NCBI GenBank assembly: GCA_016706595.1
Contig: JADJJH010000001.1
Coordinates: 372,001-436,000 of the forward strand
Length of the DNA: 64,000 nucleotides
Source of the DNA: Bacteroidota bacterium
GTDB lineage: Bacteria > Bacteroidota > Bacteroidia > Chitinophagales > Chitinophagaceae
Direction: 5' to 3'
Each line of letters begins with the position of its first letter. Within the stretch, counting starts at the first letter, position 1. Shown in pieces: positions 44,813 through 54,559 of the stretch. The notes beneath the pieces were generated by a model. It saw only the letters and a program-made list of their open reading frames with translations. It did no database searches and was not told the origin of the DNA. Position numbers and translations under genes: made by a program.

Positions 44813-47224
44813 CTATTTCTCCAACGCAATTTTCAATACTTCTTTCATCTCATTCACATAATGAAACTTTAAACCTTTGATATAATTCAATTCAATTTCT
44901 TTCACATCTTTTTGATTCTGTTCGCATAAAATGATATCCTTCATGCCGGCACGTTTGGCGGCAAGAATTTTTTCTTTAATGCCACCAACAGGAAGTACTT
45001 GTCCGCGCAAAGTAATTTCGCCGGTCATGGCAATATGGGGTTTTACTTTTCGCCCGGTAATAGCACTTACTAAGGAGGTCATCATGGTAATACCTGCACT
45101 AGGTCCATCTTTTGGAACAGCACCTTCAGGTACATGAATATGAAATGCATGATTCTCAAAAAAGCTTTCTTCAATTTTTAAAAGTGCGGTGTGCGATTGA
45201 ATATAAGTGAGTGCAGTACTTGCACTTTCTTTCATTACATTACCTAAGTTCCCGGTAAGGGTTAAGCCGCCTTTGCCTTTTGTAATGCTGGTTTCGATAA
45301 ACAAAATTTCACCGCCAACATAGGTCCATGCTAAGCCAACAGCAACCCCTGCCGGATTTGATTTATTGTATAGGTCGTTTGTATATTTGGGTTTACCTAA
45401 TACTTCTTCAACCAAGGTTTCGTCAATAATAAAGGAAGTATTTTTTTCATCGAGGGCAGCTTTCATCGCCAACTTACGCATGATGGATGCCAATTGACGT
45501 TCGAGTTCACGTACACCACTTTCGCGTGTATAGGCAGTTACTAAATGACTCATCACCGGGTTATTCATTTTAATCGTAAAATCTTTTAAGCCATGGGCTT
45601 CTTTTTGTTTAGGAAGCAGATGACGTTTTGCGATTTCAATTTTTTCTTCAACCGCATAACCACTCAGGTCAATAATTTCTAAACGGTCGCGAAGGGCAGG
45701 TTGAATATCACTTAAACTATTTGCTGTGGCAATAAATAGTACTTTCGATAAATCGTACTCTAATTCGAGGTAATTATCGTAAAAAGAATTGTTTTGTTCA
45801 GGGTCTAATATTTCTAACAAAGCACTACTTGGATCACCACGATGATCGCGACCGATTTTATCAATTTCATCTAATATAAAAACAGGATTGCTTGATTTTA
45901 CTTTACGCAGTGATTGAAGAATTCTGCCTGGCATAGCGCCAATATAAGTTTTACGATGACCCCGTAATTCACTTTCGTCATGCAAGCCACCTAAACTAAA
46001 ACGTACATACTTTCTGCCAATGGCATTGGCGATAGATTTACCCAAAGATGTTTTACCAATTCCGGGAGGACCGATGAAACAAAGGATAGGCGATTTCATA
46101 TCCCCTTTTAATTTTAAAACTGCTAGATATTCGAGAATACGATCTTTGATTTTATCCATACCGTAATGATCGGCATCTAGTACTTTTCGTGCGCGTTTGA
46201 TATCATAAATATCTTGGGTACATTCATCCCAAGGTAGGTCGAGTAATAAATCAAGATGATTATAAACGGTAGAGTAGTCGGGTGTTGAAGGATGCATACG
46301 TTCGAGTTTTTCTATCCCTTTTGTAAACATTTCTTTAGCGGCTTCGCTCCATTTTTTTCCTTCGGCTCGTTTTTGTAAATCTTTTAATTCACGATCGTTT
46401 GATTCGCCACCTAATTCATCTTTGATGGCTTTCATTTGTTGATTTAAAAAATAGTCGCGTTGTTGTTTATCGAGTTCACCTCGCGTTTTATCGGTGATTT
46501 TATTTTTGAGTTCAACATGTTGTAATTCTACTTGTAGCAAACGCAATAAATTCTCGGTACGTTTTCTAAAATCATGTTCTTCCAATAAGGCTTGTTTATC
46601 TTTTATATCACAATTTAAATTCGAGGCGATGAAGTGATTTAAGAAAGAAATATTTTCGATATTTTTCAATACAATGCTCGCTTCGGGAGGCACATTATTT
46701 GATTTGCGCATAATTTGTTCGGCCATATCACGCACACCCGAAACCAAGGCCGAAAACTCATTATCTGTTTCAGGAATGGTATCTTCGAGGTAACTCACTT
46801 TAGCTTTAAAAAAAGGTTCCGATTGTATCCACTCATCAATTTGAAATCGCAATCTTCCGCGCATAAAAACGGTGATGCTATCATCGGGCATTTTTATTTG
46901 TTTGATAATTTGGGCTACAGTTCCGATGCTATGTATACCCTTAAAATCAGGGTCTTCGCTTTTGGCATCTATTTGCGAAATCACGCCGATATGTTTTCCA
47001 TTTTTTTCAGCTTCTTGTAAGGCTTTGATTGATTTTTCACGCGATACGGTAATTGGGATTACCACATTAGGGTAAAGCACCATATTTCGTAAAGGAAGTA
47101 TAATTAAATCGGCGGGTAATAATTTTTTTTCGTCGTCGCTCATCTCATCTTCGGTAAGCGGCACTATTGGCATGATATCTAATTCATCTTCATTATTTCC
47201 GAAAAATTGTCTGTTCTGTTGCAT
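44813..47224 (-). CDS. lon: ATP-dependent protease Lon
   Basis: The 803-residue cytoplasmic protease has the N-terminal LON substrate domain ([18 protein letters not shown]). The AAA module follows, with Walker [16 protein letters not shown] near residue 385, Walker [12 protein letters not shown] and [24 protein letters not shown]. The C-terminal protease domain has the Ser-Lys dyad ([11 protein letters not shown] with catalytic Ser, [14 protein letters not shown] with Lys). All hallmarks are intact. It degrades damaged and regulatory proteins. Confidence 0.98.
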   Translation of the reverse strand: MQQNRQFFGNNEDELDIMPIVPLTEDEMSDDEKKLLPADLIILPLRNMVLYPNVVIPITVSREKSIKALQEAEKNGKHIGVISQIDAKSEDPDFKGIHSIGTVAQIIKQIKMPDDSITVFMRGRLRFQIDEWIQSEPFFKAKVSYLEDTIPETDNEFSALVSGVRDMAEQIMRKSNNVPPEASIVLKNIENISFLNHFIASNLNCDIKDKQALLEEHDFRKRTENLLRLLQVELQHVELKNKITDKTRGELDKQQRDYFLNQQMKAIKDELGGESNDRELKDLQKRAEGKKWSEAAKEMFTKGIEKLERMHPSTPDYSTVYNHLDLLLDLPWDECTQDIYDIKRARKVLDADHYGMDKIKDRILEYLAVLKLKGDMKSPILCFIGPPGIGKTSLGKSIANAIGRKYVRFSLGGLHDESELRGHRKTYIGAMPGRILQSLRKVKSSNPVFILDEIDKIGRDHRGDPSSALLEILDPEQNNSFYDNYLELEYDLSKVLFIATANSLSDIQPALRDRLEIIDLSGYAVEEKIEIAKRHLLPKQKEAHGLKDFTIKMNNPVMSHLVTAYTRESGVRELERQLASIMRKLAMKAALDEKNTSFIIDETLVEEVLGKPKYTNDLYNKSNPAGVAVGLAWTYVGGEILFIETSITKGKGGLTLTGNLGNVMKESASTALTYIQSHTALLKIEESFFENHAFHIHVPEGAVPKDGPSAGITMMTSLVSAITGRKVKPHIAMTGEITLRGQVLPVGGIKEKILAAKRAGMKDIILCEQNQKDVKEIELNYIKGLKFHYVNEMKEVLKIALEK

Positions 47225-47886
47225 AAGTATCTATCGTTTTTGTCAGTATTAATTCAATTGGCTATGATTTATTAAAATTGTTAGCCTTTTATCAAGGGGT
47301 ATGCCAAAGACGGGGGGCGAGATTCGGAGTTCGGGAGCTAAACATGAAATTCTAAATTATAAATTCGAAATACGAAGTTTAGATTTTTTATATAGCAGTA
47401 ACAATTCAAACTGATATAACGCTAATTTATTTTTCCTTAAACAATCCCAACTATTATTTTACATACTTTTATTTAGGATACGCTTCTTCGATTTTCAATT
47501 GTATGATTTAGTGCTTCTGCTCGAACCCCGAACTTCGAACCATTTTCCCCCTTAATAATTTGTGCAAAACCCATCTCTTTTCGTATTAGGATATTAACAT
47601 TTCTACTTTTGTTTTAAGGATTAATTGGCTAAAAAAATGATAAAAACGCTTGCTAATGTAAAATTATTACGAACAATTTACTCATTAAAAAAAATCTTGT
47701 ATGCGTTGGTATTTCTATGTTGTAGCCTATGCATTAAAAATAAACATAATACATTCTTTTCAAAGCGTTAAAAAAAATGGAATGAATATTATAAAAAAGA
47801 AATAATTAACTCTATATTTGTCGTTAATCTTCAGCAAAATATGTATAATTCTGTAATGTCTACTTTTTCAATTTATAAATAAATAG
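47225..47886. other. Gene-free region before the adhesin cluster
   Basis: About 660 A+T-rich bases. They contain two CGAACCC-type remnants (47325-47345, 47519-47541) and a -7-like box TATATTTG at 47813-47820, which probably starts transcription of the adhesin cluster. No reading frame or RNA is recognised. Confidence 0.5.
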
Positions 47887-48672
47887 ATGGTACAGAATAA
47901 TTTAATTAACACGATGATTATGAATAGACACGTTACGTTGAGTACCTTATTGACCATGAAAAAGAATTCGATTTGCCATGTTAAAGTGGGTCATCGTAAC
48001 TCAGTTTTTTTGTTATTTGTTGTAAGTTTTACGTGTTTACTTTTTATTTCTACTCCAGGTTTTTCGCAAAAATCTAAATTAGGTATTGCTACTGTTCCTC
48101 CTGAATGGAACAATAAAACCTTTTGCGATAATGGAAATGGTTTTGATCCATCGCCAATTACGGCGCCGGGTTTTAGTTATGTTGGGTCTGTAGCTAACGA
48201 TCCAAAATATAATTATGCTTGGGAACAAAAAGCGGGTGATGGTAATTGGGAAGAGGTTAGTTCTGGAAAACAAAAAGTGGTGATTCCCGCTTTCAATCCT
48301 TCGCTTATTAAAAATAAAAATAAGCAAGGTGAAATGGAAAAGTTTCAATGGCGATTAAAAGTTACTGATGTGGCTAACGGAAATCAAACCGTTACTAGCG
48401 AAGTGTATTCTTTACAACTTGCTGCAAAGTTAAACTTTACTTATACAACCACTGCTGATGCACAAGGTGCAAATGCAGTAGAGGTTTTGCCAAGTGGAGG
48501 TATTGGTACTAAAAGATATACATGGTCATCGGCTGATGCAGCAATTCCTTTTCCTGCCGATCGTATGCATAATAAAAATCAAGAGGGTTTACAAGCTGGC
48601 GTATATAAATTAACGATTACCGATGAAGGTTGTAAACCAATTTCTCAAACGATTACTATTATTAAAAAATAA
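47887..48672 (+). CDS. Small secreted protein sharing an N-terminal domain with the giant adhesin next door
   Basis: A long positively charged leader precedes the signal helix VFLLFVVSFTCLLFISTPGFSQ. The true start may be the ATG at 47887, 47920 or 47956. The mature N-terminal 110 residues (PPEWNNKTFCDNGNGFDPSPI, PGFSYVGSVANDPKYNYAWEQ, VVIPAFNPSLIKNKNKQGE, WRLKVTDVANGNQTVTSEVYSL) align with the start of the giant protein at 48791 (PPSWNGTEECTAFDPSTIGG and on). The C-terminal half looks like an SprB-type repeat (PSGGIGTKRYTWSSAD, GLQAGVYKLTITDEGC). No T9SS tail is seen. It may be a small partner of the giant adhesin. No named family is recognised. Confidence 0.72.
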   Translation: MVQNNLINTMIMNRHVTLSTLLTMKKNSICHVKVGHRNSVFLLFVVSFTCLLFISTPGFSQKSKLGIATVPPEWNNKTFCDNGNGFDPSPITAPGFSYVGSVANDPKYNYAWEQKAGDGNWEEVSSGKQKVVIPAFNPSLIKNKNKQGEMEKFQWRLKVTDVANGNQTVTSEVYSLQLAAKLNFTYTTTADAQGANAVEVLPSGGIGTKRYTWSSADAAIPFPADRMHNKNQEGLQAGVYKLTITDEGCKPISQTITIIKK

Positions 48673-48790
48673 CTTAAACTAAAATCTTGAAAACAAAACA
48701 GAAATCAAAACAGAAAACACAAAAGGAAAATTTAGAAACAAACAAACAAACAAAAAAAAATAATCTATTCACTTTAAAACAAAATCTATT

Positions 48791-49903
48791 ATGAGAAAAA
48801 TCATTACGATTTCGATCCAGGCAGAAAGTAGGCTACTCTCTGTCTGTAGACATTTGTCTAAAGCCGGCATGTTGGCCTTTCTGGTCACCTTGCTCACAAT
48901 CGGCTTTAGTAGCAATGTAAACGCACAGGCATGTGGTATGACTGTGTCGAGTTCACCACCAAGTTGGAACGGAACCGAAGAATGTACAGCTTTTGACCCA
49001 AGTACTATTGGTGGGCCAAGCTTTAACTATTCGGGTACCTGCACTACACCGGCATTTTATAACTATCAATGGCAACGAAGTGAAAACTTTGGACCATGGA
49101 CTAATGTATTAACCGGTACAAGTGTGCTGGTTGTACCTGGTTATAATCCTGGTGTAGAATCTAATCCAACCGCCGGTGCGCCATTAAAATTAGTTTTATG
49201 GCGCTTATTGGTACAAGATATTACCAATGGCGTAAACGTACAAACCAGCAACTTTGCGGTTTATATTGCGAGTCCTCTTTTAGCTACTGGTCCTTCTACT
49301 ATAACTACTCCTGGTTGTCAAGATCAGGCAACTGTTGATGGATTATATAGTACTTGGGAATCTGCATTCTCATTCACAGGTGGTTTATCTATTGCCACTG
49401 CTACCGATTTAACTGGTTTCAACGCTCCGGCAGTTTGCCCGGGTGGTGGAAATACTACTATTACTTATACTGCAACCGATGGTTGTACTTCTTCTTCTTT
49501 CGGACCAAGATCTTTTACTGTTCCTGCAAATGCCGGACCTGTTTTAGGTTCATGTGCAGTTACACGTAATATAGACGGTTGTTCAACCGGTGATATTACA
49601 GGACCTTCTTATTCTACAACTTCTGCAGCTTCATCTGAAGCCGAATTTGAAAACGCTACCAACCTAGGTAGTATTTCTGATAATTGTGCAATTACATCTG
49701 TTACATATATAGATGTATTAGGAGGAACACCATGTAATAAAGTAATTACTCGTACATGGACACTTACTGATGCTTGCGGAGTTAGCGTAAACTGTAATCA
49801 AACGATTAATGTAAATGCACCGGCCGTGAATTTAACTGTAGGTTATTGCCTGGCGTTCAAGTGGCTTCTTGTCCTACACTTTCAATTGCTCAGGGAGCAT
49901 TAG
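48791..49903 (+). CDS. Giant adhesin, segment 1: signal peptide, shared N-terminal domain, first HYR-like domains
   Basis: The ATG at 48791 starts an unusually long signal peptide of about 46 residues, with a charged front (MRKIITISIQAESRLLSVCRH) before the hydrophobic core. The first mature domain, to about residue 165, matches the small protein encoded upstream at 47887. Then comes a Cys-rich domain of the form ITTPGCQDQATVDGLYSTWESAF, followed by AVTRNIDGCSTGDITGPSYSTT. The frame is lost at about 49840, where one base is missing or two are added, and segment 2 takes over with the same domain type. The true gene end is at 60900. Binding partner unknown. Confidence 0.78.
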   Translation: MRKIITISIQAESRLLSVCRHLSKAGMLAFLVTLLTIGFSSNVNAQACGMTVSSSPPSWNGTEECTAFDPSTIGGPSFNYSGTCTTPAFYNYQWQRSENFGPWTNVLTGTSVLVVPGYNPGVESNPTAGAPLKLVLWRLLVQDITNGVNVQTSNFAVYIASPLLATGPSTITTPGCQDQATVDGLYSTWESAFSFTGGLSIATATDLTGFNAPAVCPGGGNTTITYTATDGCTSSSFGPRSFTVPANAGPVLGSCAVTRNIDGCSTGDITGPSYSTTSAASSEAEFENATNLGSISDNCAITSVTYIDVLGGTPCNKVITRTWTLTDACGVSVNCNQTINVNAPAVNLTVGYCLAFKWLLVLHFQLLREH

Positions 49904-50961
49904 ATAATTTAGTAAACTCTGCTTCTTTCACTGGTGGATGCAATGCTACTTTACATGTTTCGGGTGATGTATTACCATCATTATGTGGAACTGATAATAT
50001 CATTACAGTTGAATTTAAAGTAACTAGCGATTGCGAAGCCGATGTTATTATAAATCGTACTTTTGAAATCTTAGATCCAACTGCACGAACTTTTACATGC
50101 CCTACTAGTTCAAATGAGCCTGCTTGCCAAACACAAGCGGCTATTGATTTGGCATATGATAATTGGGTATCTTCATTTACAACTGCTGATGTTACTGGTG
50201 GTTGTAATACGGTTGTAACCAATAATGCGCCAAGCGCAGCACCTAGTGCTTGTGGCGGTTCACAAACAGTAATATGGACCGTACATGATGATTGTAATGC
50301 AAATGCAACGTGTTCTGCAACATTTACAGTTGCACCTAATACAGCACCTACCGCTACTGGCAGTATCGCAACTTCAAATGTTAGTGGATGTGATGCTTTA
50401 GCAGCACCTGCTGCGGTAACTGATTTAGCTGGTTTAACTGGTTTAGGTTTAACTATTGGTGACGATTGTCCTACTACGGAATTAGTTGTTAGTCATAACG
50501 ATGTTCCTAGTGGATCTTGCCCTTTAGTTATTACAAGAACTTATACCTTAACTGATGCTTGTGGTGCAATTGCAACAGCAGTTCATACTATTAATATTAT
50601 ACACACAGAAGTTCCGGTTGTTCCGGCTGATGTTAATAGTACTGTTCAATGTTTAGCTGATGCTACTGCACCAACTGCACCAATTGTGCTTGATCAATGT
50701 GGTAATGCAATTTCACCTGTAGGTCCTTCATTGGCTACTTGGAATGTTCAAAACTTTTCAAATGCGATTCTTACAGGACCTACAGCGGCACCAAATACTT
50801 GGTATACCGATCGTTATGCTCCTGCAGGATTTGTTGCTCCATTCGTTATGGGTGGCGATAATGTATTAAAAGTGTCTATTAACGCTGCTGATGGATCAAG
50901 TACTCGTCCTCCTGCTTACTGGTTCATTTTTATAATACACAAGGTCGTAAACTTGATTTAG
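49846..50961 (+). CDS. Giant adhesin, segment 2: HYR-like domains and start of first lectin-like domain
   Basis: This is a continuation, so the apparent start is not real. It holds repeats of a domain with the pattern PACQTQAAIDLAYDNWVSSF, then GGCNTVVTNNAPSAAPSACGGSQTVIWTVHDDC. Then comes DACGAIATAVHTINIIHTEVP and the opening of a lectin-like domain (LTGPTAAPNTWYTDRYAPAGF). Comparison with the second copy of this domain at about 51931-52575 shows two single-base additions between 50908 and 50936. One of them is a fifth T in a TTTT run. Those additions end the frame. Confidence 0.74.
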   Translation: MPGVQVASCPTLSIAQGALDNLVNSASFTGGCNATLHVSGDVLPSLCGTDNIITVEFKVTSDCEADVIINRTFEILDPTARTFTCPTSSNEPACQTQAAIDLAYDNWVSSFTTADVTGGCNTVVTNNAPSAAPSACGGSQTVIWTVHDDCNANATCSATFTVAPNTAPTATGSIATSNVSGCDALAAPAAVTDLAGLTGLGLTIGDDCPTTELVVSHNDVPSGSCPLVITRTYTLTDACGAIATAVHTINIIHTEVPVVPADVNSTVQCLADATAPTAPIVLDQCGNAISPVGPSLATWNVQNFSNAILTGPTAAPNTWYTDRYAPAGFVAPFVMGGDNVLKVSINAADGSSTRPPAYWFIFIIHKVVNLI

Positions 50962-51048
50962 GTACAACAACTACTTTAATCGAAGCAAAATTATATATTC
51001 CTTCTGATTGGGCAACTTCAGGCAAGCGTATGGCTGGTTTCTGGGGGA

Positions 51049-51357
51049 ACTGCTTATGATGCACTTAATGCAATTTCAGGATACCCAATCTTAGAATTTA
51101 CAAGTGATGGTGGTAACCCACGTTTCAGAGCATATCAAACCGGAACTGGTTTATGGGAAGATTTAGGCTTGCCTTCAGGCTTTACCTATGATAGTTGGGT
51201 TACTTTAAAAATCAGACTATTACCAAATGGTTCATTCTTATATTCAGTTGATGATATCGATCATTTAGATGTATCAGGAATTCCTGATGCTTCTGTGAGA
51301 ATTCAAAATGTAATTTTACAAGGTCATAACTACGATCCAATTATCGGAAGTGATTGA
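51049..51357 (+). CDS. Giant adhesin, segment 3: rest of first lectin-like domain
   Basis: This short in-frame piece runs from an extra G in a GGGG run (TTCTGGGGGAAC, near 51045) to an extra G near 51347 (GGAAGTGATTGATGG; the second copy reads GGAAGCATTGATGG). It encodes ISGYPILEFTSDGGNPRFRAY, GLPSGFTYDSWVTLKIRLLPNGSFLYSVDD and ILQGHNYDPIIGSD. All are clearly homologous to the second copy about 1.2 kb later. It is not an independent gene. Confidence 0.7.
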   Translation, partial: TAYDALNAISGYPILEFTSDGGNPRFRAYQTGTGLWEDLGLPSGFTYDSWVTLKIRLLPNGSFLYSVDDIDHLDVSGIPDASVRIQNVILQGHNYDPIIGSD

Positions 51358-54300
51358 TGGAGTCCTCTTAATTTCTAACCCTGGTGTTACTTATGATATC
51401 TTCTGGAATGATTTCAAATATAATAATACATATGCTGCACCAACATGTGAAGGTTCAGTAATTTATACTTACGATTATACTGATTGTGCTGGTTTAACTA
51501 ATAGTTGGACACGTTCTTATGATATTGATTTAACTACAGCTCCTGCAGAAGTTGGTGGTCCGGTAAGTACTTCAAGCACTGTAAATTGCTCTGCATTGGC
51601 AGTAGTTCCAACTTTACCTGTAATTCAAGATGCTTGCGGTAATGTATTAACAGGTACACTTGTACCTCCTTCAATGGTTGCTTGTGAAGGCAATATTGTT
51701 TACACATATAACTATACAGATTGCGCTGGTAATCCATTTACTTGGACATACACTTATACAGTTGATCAAACAGTAGCTCCAGTAGTTTCTGCACTTCCTG
51801 GTTCTTCAACTCATGAGTGTTTGAATACAACATTTGTCCCAACTCCTCCAACAGGTATTGTTGATGAATGTGGTAATGCTATTACTCCGGTTTTAGTTTC
51901 TGCAACTAATAATTATACAACTTTATACAATCAAAACTTTTCATCTCCAATTACCTTAGCGCCAACAGAAGCTGCAGGTGTTTGGTATACCGATCGTTAT
52001 GCACCTAATGGTTTTGCATCTCAATTTGCTTTCGGTGGCGATGATCGTTTATTACAGTCAATTAATGTAGCCGATGCGGCAGCAAATCGCCCAGGCGGTT
52101 TCAGTAGTGCATTTTACAATACGCAAGGACGCGCATTTAACTTAACTGATGGAACAACTTACTCTGAAATTAAAATGTTTGTGCCTTCTGCTTGGGCAAC
52201 AAGTAACAAGCGTATGGCTGGTTTCTGGGGTGTAGCTGTAAATGGTAGCAATACCGTTACAGGTTATCCAATTGTAGAATTCACCAGTGATGTTTCTAAT
52301 CCACGTTTCCGTGCTTATGATAATGGAACTTGGGTAGATTTAGGTTTACCTACAGGCTTTACTTATGATAGCTGGGTAACTTGTAAAATGGAATTATTGT
52401 CTGATGGACAATTTGCATTCTCTGCAGGAGATAAGCATTATGTATCTACTACATTTGGTCCTACTTCTGTGAAAATTAAGAGCAACATCTTACAAGGTCA
52501 TAACTACGATGCAGCTCTAGGAAGCATTGATGGTGGACCAGGTGTTACTTACGACATCATGTGGGATGATTTCAATCATCAAGTATGTGAAGGAACTAAA
52601 ACATATAATTATGCTTATACTTCATGTGCAGGTTTATCTACTCCATGGTCTTATACTTATACAATTGATCATACAATAGCACCATCTGAATTCGGTGGTC
52701 CGGTTACAGCTTCTGCAACATACCAATGTGCTTCAAGCGCAGCCGCTCCGGTAACTTTACCAGTGGTTAAAGATGTTTGTGGTTTAACCTTAACACCAAC
52801 ATCAGGTTCTCCAACTATTGCTAATAATATGGTAGGTTGCGAAGGAACTATCGATTACACATACCATTATATTGATTGTTCAGGTTTAACTTTCGATTGG
52901 ACTTACTCAAATATAATCGATCGTACTACTTCACCTGCTGAAGTAGGTGGACCTGTATCAACATCAAGTTCAGTGCAATGTTCAGCTGATGCAACGCCTA
53001 CATTTAGTTTACCTAATATGGTAGATGCTTGTGGTGTTACATTAACCCCAGGTACTGCTACACAAGGTGGTACTTTCAACGGATGTTCTGGTACAATAAC
53101 TTATACAATACCATACACTGATTGTGCTAATTTAACTACCAATTTTGTGTATACATATAACGTAAATGATAATATAGCTCCGGTTATTTCAACTTGTGCT
53201 GCAACTCGTAATGTTACTGGTTGTAATACATCAGTAATTACTGGTCCTGCTTATTCAACTACAACTGCTTCTTCTTCAGTAGCAGAATTTACAACTGGTG
53301 ATAACAATGGTTCAGTATCTGATAACTGCGGTATCGCAACTGTTGAATATATCGACGTTGCAGCTGGAACTTGTCCAACAGTGGTAACACGTACTTGGAC
53401 TATCACTGATGCTTGTGGTAATACCGCAGCATGCGATCAAACTATTAATGTAAACGATCCTGCAATTGTAATTAGCTGTCCATCTAACTCAATTCAAGCA
53501 GCTTGTCAAACACAAGCAGCTATTGATGTTGCTTATGCAGCTTGGTTAGCTACAGTGAATGCAGCTACTGCAACAGGTGGTTGTGGAACAATTACAGTTA
53601 CTAACAATGCGCCTACCTTAGCACCTCCAGCTTGTGGCGATACGATTATTGCAACAATCACTGCAACAACTGCTTGTGGAAGTACTACATGTGAATCAAG
53701 ATTTGAAATTCCAGGTGTTAATCCTGTAGTTTTAAATTGTGCACCGGCAGCTAGCGAAGCAGCTTGTCAAACACAAACTGCTATTGATGCGGCTTTCACA
53801 GCTTGGTTAGCTTCAACAACTACAACAGGTGGTTGTAATGCTTTATTAAATATTATTTCTGGTCCTGCTTCTGCGCCATCTGCTTGCGGAGGTTCAACTT
53901 CAGTAACTTGGAGAGTGACTAGCTCATGTGAGCCACCTAAAGATTGTACTTCTACTTTTACAGTAGCAAATGCACCAACAGGCTTCACATTAACTTGCGC
54001 AAATCAATCAGCTCCGGCTGCTGCTTGTCAAACACAAACAGCTATCAATGACGATTTCGCATTATGGTTAGCTTCTACAACAACTAGCAATGGTTGTAAT
54101 GTAGTACTTACAACAAATCCTTCAGCTCCTGCAGCACCAAATGCTTGCGGTGGTTCAACTACTGTAACATGGACTGCAACAAGTTCATGCCATGCAACGC
54201 AAACATGTACAGCAACGTATAGTGTTGAAATGGATACGCCTCCTACATTTACAGCTTGTCCTTCAACTTCAATTTCTTTAGGATGTAATCCTGCTGCAAT

Positions 54301-54559
54301 TACTGAAGCTCAAGCAATTGCTTCTGCAGGTGCTACAACAGATAACTGCACAGCGCCTTTAACTGTGGCTGCTTCAGGTGGTTCTGTAAGTAGTAATGGT
54401 TGTGGTAGATCTCAAACATGGACTGTAACAGCTACAGATCAATGTAATAATACTGCAACATGTTCAGTTACTTATACATGGACAGAAGACTTAACTGCAC
54501 CAGTTATTGCTAGTGTCCCTACAGGCGGTCCCTTAGGTTTGCAACTTACCAACATGTGA
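51350..54559 (+). CDS. Giant adhesin, segment 4: HYR-like domains and second lectin-like domain
   Basis: A 1069-codon open stretch. It starts at the tail of the first lectin-like domain, then has repeats of the form CEGSVIYTYDYTDCAGLTNSW and GGPVSTSSTVNCSALAVVP. The complete second lectin-like domain follows (FSSPITLAPTEAAGVWYTDRY to GVTYDIMWDDF). From about residue 700 on, four copies of the AACQTQAAIDxAxxAWLA domain follow, each with a GGC and an APxACGG anchor. The cysteine spacing suggests disulfide-linked beta-sandwich domains, suited to an extracellular place. The frame is lost in the first unit of the 240-bp repeat block. Confidence 0.8.
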   Translation: MIDGVLLISNPGVTYDIFWNDFKYNNTYAAPTCEGSVIYTYDYTDCAGLTNSWTRSYDIDLTTAPAEVGGPVSTSSTVNCSALAVVPTLPVIQDACGNVLTGTLVPPSMVACEGNIVYTYNYTDCAGNPFTWTYTYTVDQTVAPVVSALPGSSTHECLNTTFVPTPPTGIVDECGNAITPVLVSATNNYTTLYNQNFSSPITLAPTEAAGVWYTDRYAPNGFASQFAFGGDDRLLQSINVADAAANRPGGFSSAFYNTQGRAFNLTDGTTYSEIKMFVPSAWATSNKRMAGFWGVAVNGSNTVTGYPIVEFTSDVSNPRFRAYDNGTWVDLGLPTGFTYDSWVTCKMELLSDGQFAFSAGDKHYVSTTFGPTSVKIKSNILQGHNYDAALGSIDGGPGVTYDIMWDDFNHQVCEGTKTYNYAYTSCAGLSTPWSYTYTIDHTIAPSEFGGPVTASATYQCASSAAAPVTLPVVKDVCGLTLTPTSGSPTIANNMVGCEGTIDYTYHYIDCSGLTFDWTYSNIIDRTTSPAEVGGPVSTSSSVQCSADATPTFSLPNMVDACGVTLTPGTATQGGTFNGCSGTITYTIPYTDCANLTTNFVYTYNVNDNIAPVISTCAATRNVTGCNTSVITGPAYSTTTASSSVAEFTTGDNNGSVSDNCGIATVEYIDVAAGTCPTVVTRTWTITDACGNTAACDQTINVNDPAIVISCPSNSIQAACQTQAAIDVAYAAWLATVNAATATGGCGTITVTNNAPTLAPPACGDTIIATITATTACGSTTCESRFEIPGVNPVVLNCAPAASEAACQTQTAIDAAFTAWLASTTTTGGCNALLNIISGPASAPSACGGSTSVTWRVTSSCEPPKDCTSTFTVANAPTGFTLTCANQSAPAAACQTQTAINDDFALWLASTTTSNGCNVVLTTNPSAPAAPNACGGSTTVTWTATSSCHATQTCTATYSVEMDTPPTFTACPSTSISLGCNPAAITEAQAIASAGATTDNCTAPLTVAASGGSVSSNGCGRSQTWTVTATDQCNNTATCSVTYTWTEDLTAPVIASVPTGGPLGLQLTNM

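Noticed and set aside
44698..44829. 44-codon N-terminal extension of folD overlapping lon
   Set aside because: It translates a CGAACCC-type intergenic hairpin; FolD homologues start at the MEILNGK-type residue.
49840..51350. Programmed ribosomal frameshifting in the giant adhesin
   Set aside because: The shifts occur at several unrelated places inside duplicated domains, with no slippery heptamer plus pseudoknot, and two of them coincide with simple homopolymer gains.
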